Shown: one piece after another, positions 7,731-15,346 of the stretch
How positions within the stretch are numbered: the first letter of the stretch is position 1
How the letters are laid out: each line of letters opens with the position of its first letter
NCBI GenBank assembly: GCA_029858505.1
Contig: JAOUEW010000006.1
Span: 41,881-105,880, forward strand
Length of the DNA stretch: 64,000 bases
Source: Deltaproteobacteria bacterium
Lineage (GTDB): Bacteria > SAR324 > JACQKK01
Reading direction: 5' to 3'
Notes under the pieces: generated by a model
What the model was told of the DNA's origin: nothing
Seen by the model: only the letters and a program-made list of their open reading frames with translations
Database searches by the model: none
Program-made: the position numbers and the translations under genes

Positions 7731-9089
7731 ATGAACATCACTCACTTTCATTTCCAGCCCTATTCTTTGCAGGTTCACCCCCCCTTGCCCACGGCACGGG
7801 GAGAAGTGACCCACCGCCAAGGATTCTGGATTCGGGTGGCGCGGGACAGCCTGATGGGGTGGGGAGAAGCCGCCCCCTGGCCTGAACTGGGCACCGAAAC
7901 CCTGGCCCACTGCCAGGCCCTGCTGGAAAGCTGGCAGCGCCAAGCGGAACGCGCGGAGAAACGAGGCATTCCGGGGAAGGAACTGCTGGCCCAAGCCCTG
8001 GCCTGCCCGGCAGCCCGGCACGGACTAGACATGGCCCTGGCGGACCTGGCCGCCCAACAGGCCGGGCTGCCCCTGGCCGACTGGTTGCTGAACCAGCCCC
8101 AAGGATCAGAAGACGCGCAAGAAGACCGGGAAGCACGGGAAGCACGAGACATGGCAACCCCCTGGCCCAACGCCGAGCAACAGAAAGCCCGGCTGGAAGC
8201 CAAGGACCGGGTGGCCGTGAATGGGCTGATCGGGGCCCTGGAGGCGGAAGAAGCCGCACAACAGGCCCAGGCATTGGTGGGCCAGGGCTTCCACACCCTG
8301 AAAATTAAATTGCGGGGGGGCCAGGAGCACCAGGCCAGCGACTTGGCCCGGGTGCGGGCGGTTGCGGAAAGGGTTTGTCTGCCCGCCGCCAACCCGGCGC
8401 GCCTGCGGCTGGATGTGAACGGGGCTTGGAATTTACCCCAGGCCAAGGCCATGATGGATCAAATCGTGTTGCAGGGTCAGGCAATGCCAAGGCCTAAGGA
8501 TGCTGTGAAAGAAGGGAATAGGGAAGAAAGTGCCAGGAAAGAAGGGGATATCAAAGAAGGCGATGGGAAAGAATTCCTGAAATACCTGGAGTACGTTGAA
8601 CAGCCCCTGCCCCCCGGTGACCCAGGCTGGGCAGAGCTGGCCCAAGGCTCCCCCCTGCCGCTGGCCCTGGATGAATCCATCCGCCGCCCGGAAGACTTGG
8701 CCTGGGTGCTGGAAACCTTTCAGCGGCCAGGATTTGCCCAGCCCCTGCTGGTGCTGAAACCCATGGTGCTGGGGGGAATCCTCCCCGCCTGGGAGCTGGC
8801 CCGCCAAGCCCTGGCCGTGGGGCTAGACGTGGTGGTGACCACCACCCTGGAAGGGCCCCTGGCCCGGCTGGGGGCCCTGCACTTGGCCGCTGCGGTGGAA
8901 GGCTGGAAAGCGGAACAGAGCAAACAGGACCACAGGCCACGGCAGAGCAGGGCCCACGGCTTGGCCCATGGGCACCTGCTTAGCGAAGAGCTGCCGGAGG
9001 GCTGGACCCAGGCGCCCACCCCCCACCAGGGAGAGATGCGGCTGCCCCACCAGCATGGAAAACGATTGAGCGGCCTGGGGAGGGCCTAA
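7731..9089 (+). CDS. menC: o-Succinylbenzoate synthase-like enolase-superfamily enzyme
   Basis: A 452-residue member of the enolase superfamily (MenC/muconate-lactonising branch). MenC dehydrates SHCHC to o-succinylbenzoate in menaquinone synthesis. The catalytic set is visible: K191-I-K193, metal ligands D228 (RLDVNGAW), E290 (YVEQP) and D314 (LALDES), and base K343 (LKPMVLGG). Family members are usually 320-370 residues. The surplus lies in two low-complexity inserts, about 122-160 (Asp/Glu/Arg/Ala-rich) and about 247-282 (Lys/Glu/Gly-rich), both placed between catalytic blocks. No other men gene is nearby, so a dipeptide-epimerase or related activity cannot be excluded, although LKPMVLGG fits OSBS. 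The start has a weak ribosome site. Confidence 0.72.
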   Translation: MNITHFHFQPYSLQVHPPLPTARGEVTHRQGFWIRVARDSLMGWGEAAPWPELGTETLAHCQALLESWQRQAERAEKRGIPGKELLAQALACPAARHGLDMALADLAAQQAGLPLADWLLNQPQGSEDAQEDREAREARDMATPWPNAEQQKARLEAKDRVAVNGLIGALEAEEAAQQAQALVGQGFHTLKIKLRGGQEHQASDLARVRAVAERVCLPAANPARLRLDVNGAWNLPQAKAMMDQIVLQGQAMPRPKDAVKEGNREESARKEGDIKEGDGKEFLKYLEYVEQPLPPGDPGWAELAQGSPLPLALDESIRRPEDLAWVLETFQRPGFAQPLLVLKPMVLGGILPAWELARQALAVGLDVVVTTTLEGPLARLGALHLAAAVEGWKAEQSKQDHRPRQSRAHGLAHGHLLSEELPEGWTQAPTPHQGEMRLPHQHGKRLSGLGRA

Positions 9090-9136
9090 CCCCAAACCAC
9101 CCGCGCGCGTAACTGGCGTATTCACATTTTGAATGG

Positions 9137-10273
9137 ATGGCCATGATCATTGGAATTCCCAAAGAAGACCGGCCCGGTGAAACCCGGGTGGCCCTGGTGC
9201 CGGAAACCGTAAAAGCCCTGGTGAAAGCCGGCCACCAAGTGGTGGTGGAAGCCAGCGCCGGAGAAGCCGCCAGTTACGCCGACCAAGACTACCGCCAGGC
9301 GGGGGCCACCGTGGCCCTTGGCCCCAAGGCCATGGAGGGCGTGCAACTGGTGGCGCGGGTGAACCGGCCGGGGTGGAATGCCTCTCCCCAGGAGGCCGTG
9401 AAGGGCATCCCCCAGGGGGCCGCCCTGGTGAGCTTTCTGCAGCCCTTTCAACAGCGCCCCCTGCTGGAAGCCCTGGCCGCGCGGAACATCACGGCTTTTT
9501 CCATGGAATTGATCCCCCGCATTTCCCGGGCCCAAAGCATGGACGCCCTCTCCTCCCAGGCCACGGTGGCGGGCTACAAAGCCGTGCTGCTGGCGGCCAA
9601 CCGCTACCCCCGGTTTCTGCCCATGTTCATGACCGCCGCGGGCACCATTCAACCGGCCCGGGCGCTGATTTTGGGGGCCGGGGTGGCGGGCCTGCAGGCC
9701 ATTGCCACCGCCCGCCGCTTGGGGGCCGTGGTGGAAGCGTTCGACACCCGCCCGGTGGTGAAAGACCAGGTGGAAAGCCTGGGAGCCCGGTTTATTGCCC
9801 TAGACACCCCCCATGAAGACGCCCAAGACGCCGGAGGATACGCCAAGGCCCTGAGCGAAGACCAGCATCAGCGCGAGCTGGAACTGATTGCCCAGCGCAT
9901 TGCCAAGGCCGACCTGGTCATCACCACCGCCCAGATTCCGGGGAAGAAATCTCCCCTGCTGGTCACCCGGGCCATGGTGGAATCCATGCGCCCTGGTTCG
10001 GTGATTGTGGACCTGGCGGCGGAAGGCGGCGGCAACTGTGAACTAACCAAGGCCGACCAAGAGGTGGAGCACCAGGGGGTGCTGCTGCTGGGCCCCACCA
10101 ACCTGCCGGCCCACATGCCCTCCGCCGCCAGCTGGATGTACGCCCGCAACCTGGTGAACCTGCTGGGCTTGATGGCGGGACCCCAGGGCCTGAAAGAAGA
10201 CTTGGGGGATGATATTCTGAAAGGGTCCCTGGTCACCCGGGGCGGAAAGATTGTTCACCCGGCCTTGGGGTAA
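9137..10273 (+). CDS. pntAA: NAD(P) transhydrogenase alpha subunit, part 1
   Basis: A 378-residue soluble NAD(H)-binding domain I of the proton-translocating transhydrogenase, which moves hydride from NADH to NADP+ at the expense of the proton gradient. Landmarks are IGIPKE at the N-terminus, SMELIPRISRAQSMDALSSQ, the Rossmann site GAGVAGLQAIATA, the AFDTRPVVKDQ segment and TTAQIPGKKSP. It lacks the transmembrane tail found in fused PntA, which pntAB supplies. A second in-frame ATG lies two codons in (MIIG); either could be used. Between it and pntAB lie 374 bases filled by interspersed repeats. Confidence 0.93.
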   Translation: MAMIIGIPKEDRPGETRVALVPETVKALVKAGHQVVVEASAGEAASYADQDYRQAGATVALGPKAMEGVQLVARVNRPGWNASPQEAVKGIPQGAALVSFLQPFQQRPLLEALAARNITAFSMELIPRISRAQSMDALSSQATVAGYKAVLLAANRYPRFLPMFMTAAGTIQPARALILGAGVAGLQAIATARRLGAVVEAFDTRPVVKDQVESLGARFIALDTPHEDAQDAGGYAKALSEDQHQRELELIAQRIAKADLVITTAQIPGKKSPLLVTRAMVESMRPGSVIVDLAAEGGGNCELTKADQEVEHQGVLLLGPTNLPAHMPSAASWMYARNLVNLLGLMAGPQGLKEDLGDDILKGSLVTRGGKIVHPALG

Positions 10274-10289
10274 ATGCACGCACCCGCTG

Positions 10290-10600
10290 CGGGTGATCTC
10301 CCGAAGGGTGGAGATAACATCCGTTCGGTTGGTGAAGTCGGGAAGAAAAGCAAAGACACCAGTTTTTCGGCTTTGAGTGAATCCCGAACGGCACCCCTCC
10401 CTGGCGGCTTACGCCGCCTGTCCCTCCCCGTCGGAGAGGGACAATAATGCTAGGCAGAAGGGTGGAGATAACATCCGTTCGGTTGGTGAAGTCGGGAAGA
10501 AAAGCAAAGACACCAGCCTTTCGGCTTTGAGTGAATCCCCGTTTCAACAGGGGATGCCCGAAGGGGAGGGGTGCTGTTGGGGGGGGAAACCGCCCGCAGG
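10290..10600. repeat. Interspersed repeat inside the pnt operon
   Basis: Two copies of a unit beginning agggtggagataacatccg and ending near ggctttgagtgaatcc (about 10305-10386 and 10459-10541) flank the palindromic module cacccctccctggcgg...gccgcctgtccctccccgtcgg (about 10390-10445). The tail ggggaggggtgctgtt matches the end of the repeat family. The whole block sits between pntAA and pntAB, which must be expressed together. Confidence 0.8.
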
Positions 10601-10647
10601 AGTAGAGGTTGAGAACACGCTCATAAAAAACATTCTCTGGGAAAACC

Positions 10648-10983
10648 ATGGAAGAACTGGCCAAACATTTTAACCTGCCCGTGGAGGGCCTGTCGTTCCT
10701 GCCGATTCTGGTGGGCATGTATGTGTTTCTGCTGGCGGTCATCATCGGCTACTTGGTGATTTCCAAAGTGCCGCCCCTGCTGCACACCCCCCTGATGTCG
10801 GCCACCAACGCCATCTCGGGCATTTCCCTGGTGGCCTCCATCGTCACGGCGGGGTCCGCCAAACCGGTCAGCCAAGTGCTGGGAATGCTGGCCGTGACCG
10901 CCGCCACCATTAACGTGGTGGGGGGCTTTCTCATCACCGACCGCATGCTGCGCATGTTCAAGAAAAAGGACCAGATCCAATGA
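10648..10983 (+). CDS. pntAB: NAD(P) transhydrogenase alpha subunit, part 2
   Basis: A 111-residue membrane subunit corresponding to the C-terminal transmembrane part of PntA (first part of domain II). Three to four hydrophobic helices are visible, with HTPLMSATNAISGI, VASIVTAG and ATINVVGGFLITDRML typical of the family. The end overlaps pntB in an ATGA junction. The split three-gene form (pntAA-AB-B) is the one known from alphaproteobacteria such as Rhodospirillum and several other groups. Confidence 0.93.
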   Translation: MEELAKHFNLPVEGLSFLPILVGMYVFLLAVIIGYLVISKVPPLLHTPLMSATNAISGISLVASIVTAGSAKPVSQVLGMLAVTAATINVVGGFLITDRMLRMFKKKDQIQ

Positions 10984-12446
10984 CCGGGGTCTTTCTGGCC
11001 AACAAGGCCTATCTGCTTCACGCCACCTACCTCTTGGCCTCTTTGGCCTTTGTGCTGGGCCTGCGAGACATGAACTCGGCCCGCACCGCCCGCCGGGGCA
11101 TGTTCTTGGCCGAGGGCGGCATGTTGCTGGCCATCATCGGCACCCTGCTGCACCAAGAAATCGTCACCTTCGAGTGGATTGCCGCCGGTTTGGTGGTGGG
11201 CTCGCTGGTGGGTATTCCCATGGGGTTGTGGATTCCCATGACCGCCGTTCCCCAGCGGACGGCCCTGTCTCACGCCTTTGGGGCGCTGGCGGTGGCCCTG
11301 GTGGGGGTGGCTCACTTTTACGGGGCTTACGGCCTGGGCGAAGTGCTGGGCCCCTGGTGGCACGGCCTCACCGGGGCCGACCTGACCGTCTTGCCGGTGG
11401 AAGGCCTGACCCTGTTCGAGCGCGCCGCCCTGGGGTTCGAGGTCATCTTGGGTTCCCTCACCTTCACCGGATCGCTGGTGGCGGCTGGCAAGCTGCAGGG
11501 CACCCTGCCGGGCCGGCCCATCACCTACCGGGGGCAGAACATCATCAACATGTTGGTCATTGTGCTGATGGTGGGCTTGTGGGGTTACGTGGTGGCCCAC
11601 CCGGAGCAGTCGCACCTGTTTTACGCCTTGGTGGGGGTTTCCCTGGTGTTTGGGCTGTCGCTGGTGCTGCCCATCGGGTCGGCCGACATGCCGGTGGTCA
11701 TCGCCATCTTAAACTCCTACGGGGGGTTGGCCGCTTCGGCCACGGGCTTTGCCCTGTCAAACAACGTGCTGATTATCGCCGGAGCCCTGGACGGCGGGTC
11801 GGGGCTGATCCTCTCGCTGCTGATGTGCAAAGCCATGAACCGCTCGTGGGGCAACGTGTTGTTTGGGGCCTTTGGCAAGGCGCCTGAAGCGGGCCAAGCC
11901 GCCGACACCGAGGGGCTGGTGGTGAAACCCACCGACCTGGAAGAAGCCCACATGATTCTGGACATGGCCGAATCGGTGATTATCGTTCCAGGATTTGGCA
12001 TGGCCGCCGCCCAGGCCCAGCATGCCCTGCGGGATTTTGCCATTCAGTTGGAAAAAAAGGGGGTGAAGGTGCGCTATGCCATTCACCCAGTGGCCGGGCG
12101 GATGCCAGGGCACATGAACGTGCTGCTGGCCGAGGCCAACGTGCCCTACGACCAATTGTTCGACCTGGATCACATCAACGATGATTTCAAAACCACCAGC
12201 GTGGCCCTGGTGGTGGGGGCCAACGACGTGGTGAACCCCGCCGCCAAAGAAGACCCTTCCAGCCCCATCTTTGGAATGCCCATTCTGAACGTGGACGAGG
12301 CCCGCACGGTCATCATCTTAAAGCGGGGCATGAGCCCAGGGTTTTCCGGGGTGGAAAATTTGCTGTTCTACAAAGACAACGCCCGCATGTTGTTTGGCGA
12401 TGCCAAGGCCTCGTTGGCCACCCTGGCGGCCAAAATGAAAGAATAA
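10980..12446 (+). CDS. pntB: NAD(P) transhydrogenase beta subunit
   Basis: A 488-residue subunit with the remaining transmembrane helices of domain II (about residues 1-265) and the soluble NADP(H)-binding domain III (about 310-488). Recognised by DMPVVIAILNSYGGLAASATGF in the membrane part and, in domain III, VPGFGMAAAQAQHA, HPVAGRMPGHMNVLLAEA, VGANDVVNPAA and IILKRGMSPGFSGVEN. It is full length, shares four bases with pntAB and ends the operon. Confidence 0.95.
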   Translation: MTGVFLANKAYLLHATYLLASLAFVLGLRDMNSARTARRGMFLAEGGMLLAIIGTLLHQEIVTFEWIAAGLVVGSLVGIPMGLWIPMTAVPQRTALSHAFGALAVALVGVAHFYGAYGLGEVLGPWWHGLTGADLTVLPVEGLTLFERAALGFEVILGSLTFTGSLVAAGKLQGTLPGRPITYRGQNIINMLVIVLMVGLWGYVVAHPEQSHLFYALVGVSLVFGLSLVLPIGSADMPVVIAILNSYGGLAASATGFALSNNVLIIAGALDGGSGLILSLLMCKAMNRSWGNVLFGAFGKAPEAGQAADTEGLVVKPTDLEEAHMILDMAESVIIVPGFGMAAAQAQHALRDFAIQLEKKGVKVRYAIHPVAGRMPGHMNVLLAEANVPYDQLFDLDHINDDFKTTSVALVVGANDVVNPAAKEDPSSPIFGMPILNVDEARTVIILKRGMSPGFSGVENLLFYKDNARMLFGDAKASLATLAAKMKE

Positions 12447-12479
12447 ACCAAGTGTACGAAAAGCCATGAAAGAGCAGGG

Positions 12480-12542
12480 CTTGATGATTGGGCCGTGGGC
12501 CTTGATGATAGGGCCGAAGGCCTAGAACATCGGGCCAAGCCG
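12480..12542 (+). repeat. Three 21-bp tandem repeats after pntB
   Basis: Units cttgatgattgggccgtggg, cttgatgatagggccgaagg and ctagaacatcgggccaagcc (each with one further base) follow one another without gaps. The first two also lie in a possible 19-codon frame (ATG at 12466, stop at 12523-12525) that would encode the repeated pentapeptide L-M-I-G-P. I give no function. Confidence 0.5.
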
Positions 12543-12685
12543 TTCAAACATATCCATGCTCCGGGGGGAAATCACAGGGCAAAAAAACCGTCTGGCGAAT
12601 TTAAGGTTTCTTTTTTTGCCCGGTTCCGATAGGAAAAAGAAGACAATGTCTTTGTTTTCCTTCACCTCTATTTGAATATTTCCCC

Positions 12686-13867
12686 ATGGCCACCCGGAAC
12701 GACCCCAACGCCAACGCCTTCTTCCGATCCGTCCAAGCGGGAGAAGAAGGCTTTGACTCGGAAAAGTTCCTGCTGGAGGTGAAAAACGCCTTCCAATCGG
12801 AGGAAATTTCTCACGAAGTCCATTGGCGCATCCAAGTCCTCAAAGAAATCTACGAAAACCCCGAATACCAAGACGTGGGCGACGGCCTGAAGGGCCGCCT
12901 GTCCAAAATATTCGCCACCTCTACCGATGAAAACGAAATTCTGCGGCAGCTGAAAGACCTGACCGAAGTAGAGGGAGCCAAGGGGAATAAAATTGACCTG
13001 CGTACCTTCACCAAGCGGGAAAAACGGGTGCTGGGTGAAATGGACTACCGCAAGGTGCTTAACCGAAAATTGGTGAACACCAAAACCCAGGTCGACAACC
13101 TGCTGCTGTTCTTCCCCGACAAACAAGCCGAGTTGAATAAGTTTACCCAAGAGATCTCCGGCCTGGCCAACCAGGCCAAGGCCCCCGGAACCCCCGTTCA
13201 AGACCTGAAAAAAATTGAAGACAGCTTGCGCAGCGGCCAGTTGTTTAAGGTGTACGAAAACCTGAAAGAACAGTTCCTGCGCCAATGGCTGGAAAAATTC
13301 GGCGGTATGAACAAGTCTCAGGTGGAAGGGATGGACCCCAAGCAGATTCAGCGGATGATTATGGAGCACCAGCGCCACCAGATGACCCAGCTGCTGAAAA
13401 CCCAGATCAAGCCCAACGACACCGACATGTCGGACCATCTGGCCCCCCACGACACCATGGAGTGCAATTACAAAGAGAAAAAATTCTGGGGTGCCGCCAA
13501 CAGCCACGTGAAGGAAGAATTCAAAAAGTGGATCATGTCGGTGATTCAGGCCTTCGGTATTATCAAGGGCCACCGCTACGCTTTCTTTCAAAACGAAAAA
13601 GAGCCGGACCAAATGCTGCTGTTCGGCATTGGGGTCTCTGGGTTTTCTAAAAAAGAAGAAAACATGGTGGACATGGTCCCCTTTATTAAGCCCTTTACCC
13701 GCAAGGCCAACTTTTTGTTAGAAATCCGCCACCGAGAAATTGGCAACGACGACCAATACTTCAGCCAGCTGCGCCACTATGTGCTGCCCTTCGTGTTCGG
13801 TTTCGATTCCATGGAGGGATTCAAAATGCACCAGGACCTGATCCAGTTTTTCACCAGCAAATACTAG
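12686..13867 (+). CDS. Hypothetical protein, soluble and charged
   Basis: A 393-residue protein I do not recognise. It has no signal peptide or membrane segment. Residues 1-130 are Glu/Lys-rich and helical-looking, about 130-220 could form coiled coil, and the C-terminal half (about 240-393) is more mixed, with aromatic-rich segments such as KKFWGAANSHVKEEF and KGHRYAFFQNEK that suggest a folded domain. The start ATG at 12686 has only a weak ribosome site (an A/T-rich stretch). It stands alone between pntB and the beta-helix gene, 29 bases upstream of the latter and possibly co-transcribed. Base composition is slightly less GC-rich than its neighbours. Confidence 0.75.
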   Translation: MATRNDPNANAFFRSVQAGEEGFDSEKFLLEVKNAFQSEEISHEVHWRIQVLKEIYENPEYQDVGDGLKGRLSKIFATSTDENEILRQLKDLTEVEGAKGNKIDLRTFTKREKRVLGEMDYRKVLNRKLVNTKTQVDNLLLFFPDKQAELNKFTQEISGLANQAKAPGTPVQDLKKIEDSLRSGQLFKVYENLKEQFLRQWLEKFGGMNKSQVEGMDPKQIQRMIMEHQRHQMTQLLKTQIKPNDTDMSDHLAPHDTMECNYKEKKFWGAANSHVKEEFKKWIMSVIQAFGIIKGHRYAFFQNEKEPDQMLLFGIGVSGFSKKEENMVDMVPFIKPFTRKANFLLEIRHREIGNDDQYFSQLRHYVLPFVFGFDSMEGFKMHQDLIQFFTSKY

Positions 13868-13896
13868 CCGCCCCCCGATCTCTCCGATCTGCCCCC

Positions 13897-15213
13897 ATGC
13901 CCCCCAGCCCCCTGCTTTCTGCCGCTGAACTGGAACCCTTTCGCCAGCGGGGGGTGATCATCCCCCGCCCGGACCTGGTGGCGGTGGCGAAAGACGTTTC
14001 CCCCGAGGCCTTGGCCCCTGGGGCCGTGCTGCACCCGTTTTGTAGGTTGAGCGGAGCGGCTACCCGGGTGGGGCCCGGCGCGGTGCTGGGAGAAGGCGGG
14101 GCGGTGACCCTGCAAGACGTGTGGGTGGGAGAAGGCGCCAGGGTGGGCACCATGGGGCCGGTGGCCGCCAAAACCTGCGCCATGGGCCCCGGCACCGTGC
14201 TGGGCTCAGGGGCGGTGGAAGACGCGGTGTTCTTGGGCAAAGAAGGCCCCCAGCCAGAGATTACCTGCGGGCTGGGGTTCCGGGTGCGAAAAGGATCGCT
14301 GTACGAGGAAGACGCCTCCTCTGGCCAGCAGACCGACACCAAGATGACCGTGCTGTTCCCCTGGGTCACCCTGGGCAGCAACGTGAACTGGTGCGACCTG
14401 CTGATGGCCGGGGGCACTGGCCCTGGCCTGGGAGACTTCTCCGAGGTGGGCAGCGGAGCGGTGCATTTTAATTACTCCCCCAGGGGAGACAAGGCCACCG
14501 GCAGCCTGCTGGGCCACGTGACGGGGGTGTTCCTGCGCTCGCCCCGGCTGTTTTTGGGGGGCAACCTAAGTTTGCTCGGCCCGGCCCAGGCCGAATTTGG
14601 CGCCGAAACCGGCGCCGGCAACCGGTACGCCAAAAAACTGCGGGCCGGCTGGAACGCCCCCCAGGTACTCCCCAAGGACCGGTCGTTCGATTCGTCTTTG
14701 TATGGGAACCTGTCCTGGGTATGGCAGAGTCAGCTGGATTATTTGGGGCAGTTGGCGGCCCTGATGGCCTGGTACCGCCAGGTGAGAATCCCCCTGGCCC
14801 AGGGCCGGGTGGAACAAGAAACCGTGTACCGGCGGGGGCTGGCGGTGCTGGAACTGAACCGCGCCGAACGCGTTCATCAACTGGCGGGCTGGGCGGCACG
14901 GGTGGAGCAGGGGCTTTCCCGGCTGGAGGCTGGCCACCCCCAAGACCCCCGCCTGCCCCAGCACCGGGCCCTGGCCCTGGGCTGGCCCCAAGCCGCCCAG
15001 CGGCTGGCCGCCCCCATGGCAGAACCCCCCGCCCCGGCAGACCTGCGCCTGGGGCTAGAAACCTCCGCCGGGCGGCAGACCCCCTGGCGCTACACCAAAA
15101 TCATCCAGGGCCTTACCACCGGGCAAGCCAAGGCCGGGGAGGCTTGGCTGCAATCGGTAGCCCAACAGGCCGTGCCGGAAGACCTGTACCGGCTGGTACC
15201 CGCCCTCTCTTGA
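13897..15213 (+). CDS. GlmU-like left-handed beta-helix protein
   Basis: A 438-residue protein whose first half (about 35-220) is built of hexapeptide-type repeats (APGAVLHPFC, RVGPGAVLGEGG, WVGEGARVGTMG, AMGPGTVLGSGA). This is the left-handed beta-helix fold of acyltransferases and of the GlmU C-terminal domain. A conserved-looking block VLFPWVTLGSNVNWCDLLMAGG follows, then a helical C-terminal half of unknown role. No nucleotidyltransferase domain (no LAAGxGTRM) is present. It may be a sugar-nucleotide acetyltransferase-like or scaffolding protein related to proteins annotated as UDP-GlcNAc pyrophosphorylase. I do not assign a reaction. Confidence 0.7.
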   Translation: MPPSPLLSAAELEPFRQRGVIIPRPDLVAVAKDVSPEALAPGAVLHPFCRLSGAATRVGPGAVLGEGGAVTLQDVWVGEGARVGTMGPVAAKTCAMGPGTVLGSGAVEDAVFLGKEGPQPEITCGLGFRVRKGSLYEEDASSGQQTDTKMTVLFPWVTLGSNVNWCDLLMAGGTGPGLGDFSEVGSGAVHFNYSPRGDKATGSLLGHVTGVFLRSPRLFLGGNLSLLGPAQAEFGAETGAGNRYAKKLRAGWNAPQVLPKDRSFDSSLYGNLSWVWQSQLDYLGQLAALMAWYRQVRIPLAQGRVEQETVYRRGLAVLELNRAERVHQLAGWAARVEQGLSRLEAGHPQDPRLPQHRALALGWPQAAQRLAAPMAEPPAPADLRLGLETSAGRQTPWRYTKIIQGLTTGQAKAGEAWLQSVAQQAVPEDLYRLVPALS

Positions 15214-15282
15214 CTCGAAGCCAGCAGTTATTCTTTGCAACCGTTCGGAAAACATAGACTGGGCGGAAGCAATCACATCACC

Positions 15283-15345
15283 CACCGGATTCGATTTATT
15301 TCCCCTCCACGAAGGGGAGGGGATGCCCCCGACAGGGGGCAGAAA
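15283..15345. repeat. Interspersed repeat, partial copy
   Basis: Contains ggattcgatttatttcccct, the hairpin cctccacgaaggggagg and ggatgcccccgacagggggc, the same modules as the longer copies but inverted relative to the 1.06-kb locus. It lies between convergent genes. Confidence 0.7.
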
Positions 15346-15346
15346 A

